Positions 1-10,900 of a stretch of DNA of 64,000 nucleotides are shown piece by piece. The stretch comes from Haematococcus lacustris. Taxonomy: Eukaryota; Chlorophyta; Chlorophyceae; Chlamydomonadales; Haematococcaceae. Location of the stretch: contig JASKMD010000015.1 in NCBI GenBank assembly GCA_030144725.1, positions 2,094,406 to 2,158,405 on the forward strand. Reading direction: 5' to 3'. How positions within the stretch are numbered: the first letter of the stretch is position 1; each line of letters opens with the position of its first letter. The notes under the pieces are model-generated. The model saw only the letters and a list, made by a program, of their open reading frames with translations, was not told where the DNA came from and made no database searches. The translations under genes and the position numbers were made by a program.

Positions 1-425
1 TTCATAAATCTAGCAAGCAATGACAGAACAAATGTCATGTACGCTAACGTGAGAAACTGCAGGTGCCCCACGCAGTTGGCAAGTTGGGTACCAGGCACTT
101 GCATGCAAGCATTGGGGGTGAGGCTATGACTCACCCAAGCACCCCACTTGTTGATCAAAGCTGACATTGCGTTCTTCAACATCTCTCCATAAATGTACTG
201 CGGCACGGCAGCATTGGCCTTGTGTTCAATGCTGCCATACTTATCTACAGGCTTCTCAAGTCCTGAGTAAGCATCAGATCACAACACCGTCATAGGGCGC
301 GGCAGGCTGAGTGCATGGCTAAGTGCATAGCATGCTGGTGACTGGCACCTTGCATTAATGGGGTGGAAGTAGGGCAGCAGGCGGGGCATGCGGTCCCCAC
401 ATCAAGCAGCCAGGCTATGCAGACT

Positions 426-495
426 CCATGCACCCCGTGGGCCCATGCACCCATGCGCCCATGCACCCATGCACTTATGCGCCCATGCATGGGGT
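426..495. repeat. CCCATGCAC-type minisatellite
   Basis: The words CCCATGCACC, CCCATGCGCC and CACTTATGCG alternate in a ~10-12 bp pattern ending at CATGCATGGGG. Confidence 0.7.
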
Positions 496-1222
496 GGGCA
501 TACATGGGCAAGGGTGCAGGAACATGGACCCTGTCTGACGGGGTCGAGGGGACATCAGGGCGAGCAGCAGGGGAGGCATGGGGTCAGGGCAAGCCACCAT
601 GCGCCCCCCCATGCCCACAGCAGCCTCCCCTGCCTGCCCACCTGGACGTAGGCGTCCATGACCAGGGGCCTCACACCTGCCCCTCCGCTCACCTCCACCG
701 CCTGCGCTGCACAGCATGGCCAGCCACAGCATCAGGGCCGCTGGAGAGCCAGGCCACAGCCACCTCCCACACCTGGAGCTGCCTGGAAGCTGGTCACAGG
801 TGGGTACGGCCCCTGACCCAGGCAGGCTGAAGAGTGAGCAAAGGCAGCAAGCTGGGTTCAGTGGCGCTCAGTCGTCAACACAGGGCAACCAGGAGGTTGG
901 AGTGTGACCAATGCCCAGTGCTTAGGACAAGGCTAGTCAGGGTGTGGCTGCTCTTGTCTCAGGCAGCGCTGCTGCTGGCCCTGCTGCTGCTGGCCCTGGC
1001 AAGCTGGGCTCAGTGGCGCTTGACCCTGCTGCCTAGGAGTTGGTCCTGCCTAGGAGTTGGCCCTGCTGCTGCTGGCCCTAGCCAGAGGCCAAGGCCAAGG
1101 CCAGGCCAGGGCAAGAGAAGCGGAAGATGCAGCCTAGCTGACTTGCTAAATCCAGCTGAGTCTAGCTCAGGCGAGCTGCCAGCGCTGCATGCCAGGGCAG
1201 GCAGTACCCAGGCCTGTGACTA

Positions 1223-1440
1223 CACGAAGCTACGAGACGCCCAGCCCAAGGCCCAGCAACAAGGAGCAGCTGCTGGCAGCTGCAAAAGCCTCCATCCAAG
1301 GTGGCAAGGGCATGGCGACCCTAGCACCATGGAAGCGCCTAACTGTGACCAACGATATGATGGAAGTAGGCCTGAATACTCAGACCTGTGCCTAAACTAC
1401 GAAGCTACGAGACGCCCAGCCCAAGGCCCAGCAGCAGCAG
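1223..1440 (+). repeat. Pair of ~40-bp direct repeats
   Basis: The sequence starting CGAAGCTACGAGACGCCCAG at about 1225 recurs at about 1400. Both copies continue through AAGGCCCAGCA into CAG-rich DNA, with about 172 bp from start to start. Confidence 0.8.
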
Positions 1441-1572
1441 CAGCAGCCTGCGTGAGGTGCACGGTGGGGTGCACCACTCACTTCACTGTACTCAGTGTTG
1501 TACTGCTCAGTGGGCAGGGGGGGCCAGCTCTGCCTAAGACAAGAGCCACCAATGGTTGTGAGTGCCACATTT

Positions 1573-1616
1573 TGGTATAACCAGTTATAACCAGTTTATA
1601 GGGTATAACCAGTTTA
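1573..1616 (+). repeat. TATAACCAGTT short repeat, three copies
   Basis: Three closely spaced copies of TATAACCAGTT lie just beyond the stop codon of the minus-strand gene. No function can be assigned. Confidence 0.7.
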
Positions 1617-1658
1617 AAGGGTCCCCGTAGCTTATTCTGACATCAGTTAAGGGCGCCC

Positions 1659-4302
1659 TTAAATCCGGTATAAGGTGGAGCTGACAGCCTTGCATTCAGT
1701 GCATGGTCTGCAGGCCAGCTCAGGCTCACAGACCCAGCTCTGCTACCCCCTGCCCCCTGCCCCCTGCCCCCTGCCCCCTGCCCCCTGCCCCCTGCCCCCT
1801 GCCCCCTCCCCCTCCCCCTCCCCCTCCCCCCCCCCTCCCCCCTCACCGGCGCCGTGCTATTCTTTTCGATGCAAAACGCACGCACATCCTCCACGGCCAA
1901 GGTCAGCAGGTGCGCCAGTGGAGCGTCAGGCAGCAGCAGCGAGGCCGGCGGGGGTCTGAGGGCGCTGCTGGGCCGCTGCCCCTGCTCTGACCCCTGGCCT
2001 GATTGGTCGGGGCCAGAAGGCTTCCAGGCAGCAGGGGGGGGCGGGGGGTGCAGGGGCCCAGCCATGGACCAGCGGGCAGCTGCTGCCCCTGCAGCCTCGG
2101 GCAGGTGGACAGCAGACCAGGCAGGCAGCAGAGGGGGCTCGGGTGAGCCACAGTGATGGTGGATGCTGCTGCTGCACCAGCCACCCTCCCTGCTCCCTGT
2201 CGCTGACCCTGGTCGCTGTCGATGGCCCTGGTGGGCAATGCCAGAGGCCTGGAGTATTCTGGCTGGGTGACGGTGAGCCTGTGCAGGCATGTCTTCATCA
2301 GCATCATAACCCTTACTACCTTCATCACTGTTATCATCAGTGCACGACATATGCCAGACATGGCGTGGTGCTGCAGACTCACCAGACTCACCAGACTCAG
2401 CAGACCCACCACCACCATCAGCATCAGCGTAACCACCAGGTCATCACTCTTGATGTGCTAATGCAGACGCAAGAGTAATGTGGTCCACACTTAAGAGTAA
2501 TGTGGACTCAAGAGTGAGTGAACGCACGATGTGCTAGTGTGGATTGGTGTAGTCTGGGTAGGCTAGGGTAGGCTAGGGTCAGGGTCTGGGTTAGGGCTAG
2601 GGTTAGGGCTAGGTCTAGGCTAGGCTAGGCTAGGTTGAGCAACTGCTGGCAAGTGTTAGGCTGGTGTCCTACGCAAGGAGTTAAGGTCCAGGGTTGGGGC
2701 AGGGCAGGTGGTGGTGCAGGCAGCAGGACATGGTGGATAGCAGCTCTTAGGCCTGGCCATCAGCAGGTGGCTGCCGCCCCCTCCCTCAGGTGTGACCTGG
2801 CGGTGACTCACTGCTGCTGTCCTCCTCCCCGCCCAGGCTCAGGCCCTGCAGCCGCTGGCTGTGCTGCCACCGCTCCCAGCAGCACGTCAGCTCTGACAGC
2901 AGCAGCCTCTGGGCCAGCAGCCAGGACTGCAGGGCAGCAGCCAGTGGTGTGGGGTAGAGGGGCAGGGGCAGGGGCAGGGGCAGGGGCAGGGGCAGGGGCA
3001 GGGGCAGGGGCAGGGGCAGGGGCAGGGGCAGGGGCCCACAAGGAGCTCATACTCAGCCTACAGACTCCACACACTTTAGACTTCAGAGTCCAATCATTCA
3101 AAACAGCCCAAGCCCAATGTCCACGAGCTTGTGTCAAGCCTGACAGCCACTGACCTCGTGGCCATCCATGACCTGGTCAGTGGCGGACACCAGGGCGGCA
3201 TGGCTTCACCTGCATTCAGCCAAAAGCATGCCGTAAAGGCAGCCATTGCAGAGCGAGCGGGCAATAGGAAGAAGCGTGCGAGCGGGCGAGAGGGCGGGCG
3301 TGCGAGCGGGCGGGCGGGCGAGCGGGCGGCAGGCGAGAGGGCGGGCGGGCGGGCAGGCGGGAAAGCATGCAAGGAGGAGGAGCCCACAGCTGGGCACCCA
3401 CAGCCAGCTAGCCCCTGTCCAGTCACCCTGAGTTTGCAGCTGCAGTCAAGGCAGAGGGGTGTCACACAGGGCAATGCTGTGCACACGACCTCATGCTGCT
3501 GCCTCCCCCCCACCTGCCCGCTGGCCACCCACCCCCCCACCGACCCCCCCACCCACCAGGCGTGGCCGGCTGTGAGGCGCTGCAGCTCACTGGCCAGCCT
3601 GTCTGCCTCCGCCTCAAGCCCTGTCCTCAGCTCCCCTGCCGCCTGCAACACCTTCTTGACCCTCTGCACCTCCTGCCCCATGTCAGCATGGTGGGCACAT
3701 GGCCCAAGCCCATGCAGATCTGGCCCAGCTGTTGCCGAGGCCAGGCCAGCAGGGGCGCTGGGGCCTTGAGGGGCCTGAGGTGCTAGGGTGCTGCTGCTGC
3801 TTGGGGCCCCAGCGGCAGCGGCAGCGGCCCAGGACCTGGTGCTGGCAGCAAAGGCATCAGCCAGCTGAGCCTTCCGTATGCAGTCTGACTCAACCACCTC
3901 AACTAAGTGCTGCTGGGCGGCTGCAGCCTGCTCCTTCAAGCAAAACAGTGCAGCGGGCAGCGGACCCCCTGCACTGCTGCTGCTGCTGCTGCTGCCGCCT
4001 GGGGGGGTGAGGGAGGCAGGTGCCTGACATTGCTGAGGGAGGTGAGAGAGGATGGTGCGCTGCTGCTGCAGGTGCTGGGTGGTGCGCAGGGGCAGCTGCT
4101 CCACTACGATGGCAGTCAGGTGAAGCACGTCAGGCAGCTGGGCTCTGTGCACGAGAGCGTGCAAGGCTGGAGTGTTGATGGGCTGGGGGCAGGGGGGGGT
4201 TAGGACGGCTGTCGTCATGGCGCTGAACGCCAGAGGGAGTGGGAAGCGTGTCCCGCGTGCCAGGCGGTGCAATACACAGCGGAGGCTGGAGGTGCGCGTC
4301 AT
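1659..4302 (-). CDS. Coiled-coil protein of unknown function (5 exons)
   Basis: I do not recognise this protein. Five minus-strand exons fit together with matching phases and GT-AG borders: 4302-3557, 3203-3155, 2926-2812, 2088-1847 and 1739-1659, giving about 410 residues. An alternative ATG at 4218 gives 382 residues. The longer start adds an Arg/Ser-rich, acid-poor leader that could be an organelle-targeting peptide, so the start is open. The first half has Ala/Ser runs. From the end of exon 1 through exon 3 runs a long amphipathic helix with heptad-like Leu spacing (LEAEADRLASELQRL, then LLAQRLLLSEL), consistent with a coiled coil. Exon 4 is Pro-rich and ends with a hydrophobic helix (PLAHLLTLAVEDVRAFC). 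Exon 5 adds a short Cys-rich tail (CRPCTEC) before TAA. Introns 2 and 4 contain minisatellites. The gene is divergent from the SUVH-like gene, ~600 bp away. The exon chain is well supported; the role is unknown. Confidence 0.65.
1746..1843. repeat. CCCCCTG / CCCCTC intronic satellite
   Basis: 7-bp CCCCCTG units run to about 1802, then grade into 6-bp CCCCTC units. The array lies between the donor at 1846 and the acceptor at 1740 of the minus-strand gene, so the transcript would carry the G-rich version, unlike most intronic arrays in this window. Confidence 0.85.
2555..2640 (+). repeat. Degenerate telomere-like TTAGGG/CTAGGG tract
   Basis: Words such as GGTTAGGGCTAGGGTTAGGG, GGTAGGCTAGGG and CTAGGCTAGG form an irregular G-rich tract inside an intron of the minus-strand gene. 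It resembles a decayed TTAGGG repeat, but the register varies, so telomeric origin is inference. Confidence 0.55.
2959..3034. repeat. GGGGCA hexamer array in intron
   Basis: About 12 perfect GGGGCA units. In the sense of the minus-strand gene this is TGCCCC, ending about 30 nt before the acceptor of the exon that starts at 2926. Confidence 0.9.
3277..3362. repeat. GCGGGCG-type minisatellite in intron
   Basis: Interspersed GAGCGGGCG and GGCGGGCG words lie within the first intron of the minus-strand gene. The sense strand is C-rich. Confidence 0.8.
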
Positions 4303-4905
4303 CGGGCAATGCACGTTTGATCCTCCTTCTGGAAGCTTTAGTCGGCATGCCGCACATGCCACTCAAATGACGACAGGTGGTTGTCCAAGCGTGGGTCGAA
4401 ACCCTTGTTCGTAAGTGGGACAGTCTGGCTGAACGGCCCTTGACTCAAGTCAAAGATTACTGAAGCTGGCACATGTGTTCATTTGATACGGTATGCATGA
4501 CTCGAGCACCTGTGTGTACGAGCACGCGAGCACCTAATGTCATGCACAGTTGATGCAACGTATCTAGTAGTGTTACCATGATAAGGGAGGAATCACATAT
4601 TGGGATTGCACGTAGGACCAGGGAGTTGTGGCGGCCCATGCAGAGTATGCCATTGCTTTGACCTGGACAAGCACTACAGCCTTCCATGCATACGTTGCTC
4701 GTTTTCACGTTATGTCTCCATTGAGTGCCTCTGTGCTCGTGCGTTAACTCCACAGCTGGTGAAGCAGCACTGCGGACGAGCTTTGGCGCTGCCATCGTTG
4801 GTGACAGCTTTGCGCTGAATGCTCTTCAAATGTCCAGCTGCTCCGTCGTAGCGTATAACGATTTGAGTCAGTGTTGAGGTCCGGACACATCTGCCAGCTG
4901 TTGCT
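4303..4905. promoter_or_regulatory. Divergent intergenic region
   Basis: This ~600-bp gap separates the starts of the coiled-coil gene (minus) and the SUVH-like gene (plus), so both promoters probably lie here. No TATA box or operator could be assigned by eye. The stretch is less GC-rich than the flanking genes. Confidence 0.45.
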
Positions 4906-7900
4906 ATGGACCCGTGGGTTGTGGACCATTCCCCGGAAAACATCGAGAGGGCCAAGGAAAGGCTCGCAACCTATGTCAACCGTGTTGAAAAATTGGTGCG
5001 GCTGGAAGGGCTAGTGCGGCTGGCTTTTGAGACAGAAAACTCGCTTAACATCGACTCTGAAAACCTACGGTGTGGCGAGGTGCAGGCGGCAATTGGCACG
5101 GTGAAACCGGATTTGGTAGCGAACAAGGAGCTGAAAGACACGTTGCGCCCCGAAGATTCTTTTGGTGAACTACCTGGGGTTTTGGTTGGTACCGAGTTCA
5201 ACAACAGGTGAGAAAGGGGTTGGAGTTTTGTTGTACATTTGACAATGAGTGCCTTCATCCATTGGCCATTGCACAGCCGTTACACCTTTTTTACACACTC
5301 AGCCTCCTTGACACTCCACAATTGCATGGTTGCAGGGGGGAGCTTGCCATCCTTGGACTTCACACACAAATACTGAAGGGCATCATGTGCAAGTGAGTGC
5401 GGCTTGGAGCAATTGGGGTTTTTATTTGAATGTAGCATGTCATCGCCATCGTCATCTGCACTTGCCAGGAACAATGAGCCACGAGGTGCACACGCCATAG
5501 TCTTGTCGGGAGGCTACCAAGACGATGAAGGTGCGAGCAATAATAGGATGCACAACTTGGGTATGAATGGTTGTAGGCAAGCCATCCTTATCCTCATTGT
5601 TGTGTTTGTTCACACCTCCTTGTGTTACAGATGGCGGGACTGAGTTCTGGTACACTGGTTCAGGAGGCCGTGACCACAAAAGCGGGTTGCAGGTCAGCAA
5701 TTCATCGTGCGCTTTGTTGTTCCACTATTGCACATAAAACTATTGCACATGAGATGGAAAAATGCATGGACGCATGCTTGACATGCAACTTGCCACATTG
5801 TCATTGGACAAGGAATCATTGTGTAAGTGCAGGCTGTTAGTATTGCATATGGATGCACAAAGAGAATGAACAACATGGGTCCCGTCTTTACTAGCCGTGA
5901 TTGTGAGCCTTTTTACAGGTTGCTGATCAAGAGTGGACAAGGGACAACCTTGCATTACGCAACAACCATGAAACAGGCACACCGGTTCGAGTGATTAGAG
6001 GCAGCAAAGCCAACAAAGTACTCAAGTACACTTATGATGGCTTGTACATCGTAAGAGAAGCTGTGCTCCAGGTAGGATCATGCAATGCATGATGGGTGAG
6101 GATACCATGGTGTGTGTGGAGTGTATGGTAAGAAACCCACACATTGTTCTTGTCCACAGGTAAACCCAAGCGGGTACAAAGTGTGTCGTTTCAAGTTGGT
6201 GGGCGTACCAGGCCATAGTGTGGCAAGCATGCAGGTGGGCGTATTGCAAGTGTCCATGGCTTGGTAAGCATACGGTACGCTGCGATACCAACTGTGATAG
6301 CTAAATGCCATGTATATCGTGCATTGGCGTGTGGCAGGTGAAGTTTGGAGCTACTAAGTGGCAAGTGCCACCAGCACTGAAGCCGCGACAAAGACTAGTC
6401 AAAGAAGAAGAGGAAGAAGATGTTCATGTCAAGCGCCGCAAGCGTCAGCCCAAAGGGGATGGACTTGGCGTTGGGGGACGGTTACAACGTGAGGTACGTC
6501 GATTCTCAAGAGCAAGGTGTTGTCAAGGTCGATGACATGTGGATGTATTTGTATCTCGTCACCCCGATTCTTCCTTGGTTTAACCATCATATTACATTCC
6601 TACATTCTCTCAATTAAAAACCATTCACCCTGGCTTCCACTGATTTATGTGAGTGTTGCAACCATGCTATAATGCTCAACACCCTGGCCTTGTGTGCGGT
6701 TGTAGGGATAATGTCACTAAAGCAGTGCATGCAAAAGGCTGGATTAAACCAGGCTTGTCTTACTTGTCATATTGTTAACTTACATAACGTTTTTGCTCTT
6801 CCCTTGACTATATATCTCATGTGCATACATGCAGCTACTTCTCCAAAGTGTGAAGAGCCGGCCCCACTTGGTGGCTGAAGACATCTCCTTGGGCCGAGAG
6901 GTGCATGTGCCCATCCCTGCATTCAACGAAGTGGACGACGAGCCATTGCCGGATGGTCTCGAGTATGAGCCTGACTACACTTGGGGCCATGGAGTATACA
7001 ATCAGGTGGGCACAAGAACTTATCAGTGTAACGCAACCGGTGCACTAAGTTTTATTGTCACCCTTTGGGCGTGTATTTGCGTCAAACTCTATTGTCCGTG
7101 TTGGAGCCTTACTCCCATCTTTGGAGGCAAGAAGGCCTGCATGCTTTTGGGAAATGTTCTAGTTTGTAAAGGTCAAGTGGAGCCCGCCACAACCTTCCAT
7201 TGCAATTATGGAGCCATGGTCAGGGAGGGTTTGAAGCTGCTCCCTGTTCTCTTCAGCAATCTTGTTGACGCACACCTAGTCCTGTGTTGGCTGTCACTTG
7301 TTGTCAAACCACTCCCCAAGCCCCAAAATGTCCCCAACAGCCTTGCACCAATGCCTGGCGCCAAGGTTGCATGTAACGGCTGGGCCTGTTCTTGCACAAT
7401 GCCAGCCTTGCTACCACAAACTGGTGCAAGGCTGTTGGGGACATTTTGGGGTTGGGGGATTGGTTTGACAACAAGTGGCAACCACCACTGGACAGGGTGT
7501 GCGTCAGCAAGGATGCAGAGGAGAGGAGTGTGCAACTCCAAACCTACACGTAGTGTCCTAATCGCTTCTTCAACATGGACGAGACCAGGGTGTAAGTGGA
7601 GTGTAAGAGCAGAGGTTGTTAGCCACCCATTGGGCCAAACATGTGTTGTAGAGCTTAACTCTATAGGGTTCAGGAGACTCGTGCATCATGCCACCCCACT
7701 GTGTGTACACCGGTTAGAAGTTGAGCTACAACCCCCAAGGTGCCATCCGTTTACACTACCCACGGTCTTCAATAATCCCCTCACCTACCTCGCTTCAAGA
7801 GTAGAGCTTAGAATGCAACCGCAAGGCATGGCTTTGACCCGTCATCTTGCCCGTGCAATGTATTTTTGCTCCAGCCATGGGACCAACTGTTTGGCATTAT

Positions 7901-10900
7901 CAAAAAATAAAGAGGTTGCATACTCGGCGGGTGAGGTGGGTTTCAACTCTTGTGTTAGCTTCTCCATGCATAGAATTTAGAATATCAACCCGTACCCTCA
8001 TGCAAAATATGATGTGTTGCATAATGCAACACATCAACTAACCCAATCACAACCCAAGTGCAACCAATTGAAGGTGTATTAAGATAAGTCTAGCTTTATA
8101 TGTAAAGCATGAAATGATGGTTGATACAACTTCAAATGTTGCAAGGACTAGCAAGCAACCTCTTTAGTACTAGAAACATATATGTCCTGTGCACGACTAA
8201 GAGTGCATGTGGGCAACCACTAAATTATGGTTTTGACGAGTTATGCGGCACGGGGCAGGGCAGTGGAATGGGTAGCTCCTACTCCGTTGTAACGATTGGT
8301 GTTTGGTCTCACACCAAAAGAGTAATGAAACAACAATTGACTTTTTGTTGGAAATGACAACCTATTGTTCCCATACCATGAATGTAAGTGTTAATGTCCA
8401 TGCTTTCTATCGTTGCAGGACATGCAAGCCGTGATGGCAATGCTTGATGAGGCACTCGTTCAACACTTGGGTGGCTCTTTGTGCGGGGTCTCGCATTGCA
8501 AGATGATCCATAACAAGGTGCGTCCATAATCCCCCTCCTATCTCACGAATGATACATATTGAGGTTTTTTGAGCTTTGGAATTATGTGGAGCAGGCTAAC
8601 ATTGCAAGTACCCATGTAAAAGTCTTACCCTTCGTGTGTGTTTTACCCTTCTTATGTGCACAGGACAAGGCCATGGCCTCGCGCTACAGTGACAAGTACA
8701 AGCGCATGGCTGATGCCTACTACACAAGGCATGGCCTGTTGTGGGAAACAGACACTTGCGGCGTGTACGAGTGCCCTGCCACTTGCCAAGGCCCGGCGTG
8801 CGCTATGAATCAAGTGGTATGTGGGGTTGTGTTGCCTCTTCTTTGCTTCTCTTTTGCTTCTTCCTTGGGTTCCCAAGCCTCTCTTTCACTTCTAGCTTTA
8901 CCGGTCGCCAGGATGGGGAGGTACACAACAATTCGAGGGTAGGGCGTTGTGGGCGGTGTTAGTGCACTTAGGAGGTGTGCATGCATGCATGTCAGCCATG
9001 ACAATTCGATGCATGGGCATTTGGATTGGCTGATTGCAGGTGACTGAGGGCATCAAGTTGCCTCTAGAGGTGAGTCCGTGAGCAATATAGAACAGCCAGT
9101 CAGCGGGCCAAGTACATCATGCAGATATAAGGGACGAGCCTGAGACATTGTGCACAAACACACCAAGGCAAAGCCAAGCACGAACACCATCAACACCATC
9201 TACACCCCATGTGCATGCTATGTACAGGCTGGATTTGAGAGGTGCCTGTCATGTTGCTACCAATCATTTGTACACTTCAGCCTGCCATTGACCCTGGCCT
9301 TGACCCCAGGTGTTCAAGACAGTAAACCGTGGATGGGGGGTTCGTTGCCCAACACCCATCAAAGTGCGTGTATGTTGAGGTTGCTGCCTCACACCTCTCC
9401 ACCCTTACACTTGCCCTTAGGTGTGGCCCCTCCACTCTATGCAGTGGACGGCCATTTGCCATGTGCAATCATGGCATGCAGATTTGTCTTGCCATGCACT
9501 TGCCTTTCCTAAAGCAATATGTATAATGGAGGCCACAAACACTGTTGTTGTCCGACCTGTTGTAAGCTGGCCGAGGGCTGCTGACAGTTGGGGACATGGC
9601 ACCTGGTTGTTATGATTGCCGTGCTTCTGTTCTTCCCTTCGGTGTGTGCAGGCCGGCAGCTTCATCTGCTGCTACATTGGGACATTGAAACTTGATGCTG
9701 CCATTGAGGCAGATGACAGCAATGCGTGAGTGTGACCAAACCTGTTCACCATGGTATCCCACCTCATTATGACACACCCCACCAAGACTAGCTATAAGCA
9801 AGGAGGCACTCATGCTTTTTGATCTGTACCACACTGTGCAAGTGTGATCGCATCGCAGGTACATATATGACCTGTCACACTTCGCCCACATGTACACGGT
9901 TAGTGTTGCGGAAGAGAAGGGGGGGCGAATGGGCAAGCCCACCTGCTCACACCCTCCCCAGATGTTGCATTGTTGCCGCTAGCACCTGCTGCTCCTGCTG
10001 CTTCTACCATTGGCATGGCCACTGCCCAGCTATTGTATGCCCTTGGAGGATTGAAAGGCTGCTCATGTTGTTGTCCTGGTGCTGTGCAGGAGATTGCAAA
10101 GGAGGCTGCGCATGGCCAGCTGGAGGTAAGGGGTGCTGCTGCTCCACACAGCAGCAGCAGTCAGTCTTGCCAAGCCAGTATACTCAAAGCTCGTGTTGCA
10201 AAGCACACTAGCTGCCATGTCATAGTGGTGTATGGCACAAGTGCCAACACCACCACCAGCTTCGCTGCCGCCACCACCACCACCACACTACCACCACCAC
10301 TGCTGCCACCACCACCACCGCTGCCACCACCACCACCACTACCACTGTGCCACATTTATGAGCGGTGTGCATAACACCCTTTGCATTTCAAGGTCACTCA
10401 CACATGATCTCGAATGCCCAGAGAGGAATAGGCACTTGCCCAGGAGTGCAACTTGGCCAAGGGCAGCAAGGGCTTGCTTGCCCATCAGTCCTTCCAGCCC
10501 TGCTAGCGCCTCTGCCCTGCTCCACCATCTCCAACCCAGCACTGCCAGCCCCTGCTGCTGCTGCTGAACTTGCAGCTGCCACCCCACCGGCTCCCTCCTG
10601 CCCCACCGCCTACCCTTGAAGCAGCACGTCTTGCCGCAGCAGCTGCAGCAGCCAGCAAGGCAGCAGCGGCGGCGGCGGCGGCAGCAGAGACGGCACCTGC
10701 AGCTGGTCCTCTTGAAGACGTCGTGGCTGAGGCGCACCCAGAGGCTGTGTCAGCTGTCAACACAGTGGCAGGAGCTCACCCAGCCAGCCACGTCTGCTGC
10801 CAGCCCAAGGAGCAGGCAGCTCCCGCAGCCCCAGGCCAGCAGGAGCTTGGCGCGCAGGACAGCAGCCTTGCACCTACCCCTGCAGCCAGCTCTGACCCGC

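Larger units (their letters stand above)
1..1658. other. No supported gene; repeat-rich stretch
   Basis: No open frame here has convincing splice signals or a recognisable domain. The stretch contains a CATGC-rich minisatellite, CTG-rich runs around 965-1075, a pair of ~40-bp direct repeats and a short TATAACCAGTT repeat. The plus-strand frame 834-1580 stays open but its composition follows the CTG/CCA repeats. This is probably intergenic or downstream sequence of the minus-strand gene that ends at 1659. Confidence 0.5.

Noticed and set aside
834..1580. 248-residue plus-strand frame with a Leu-rich start
   Set aside because: Its leucine-rich part comes from CTGCTGCTGGCCCTG repeats and its later part contains the 40-bp direct repeats; no splice support or recognisable domain.
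7206..7541. Minus-strand frame similar to the plus-strand frame at the same place
   Set aside because: The similarity of the two peptides is caused by the inverted repeat, not by two genes.
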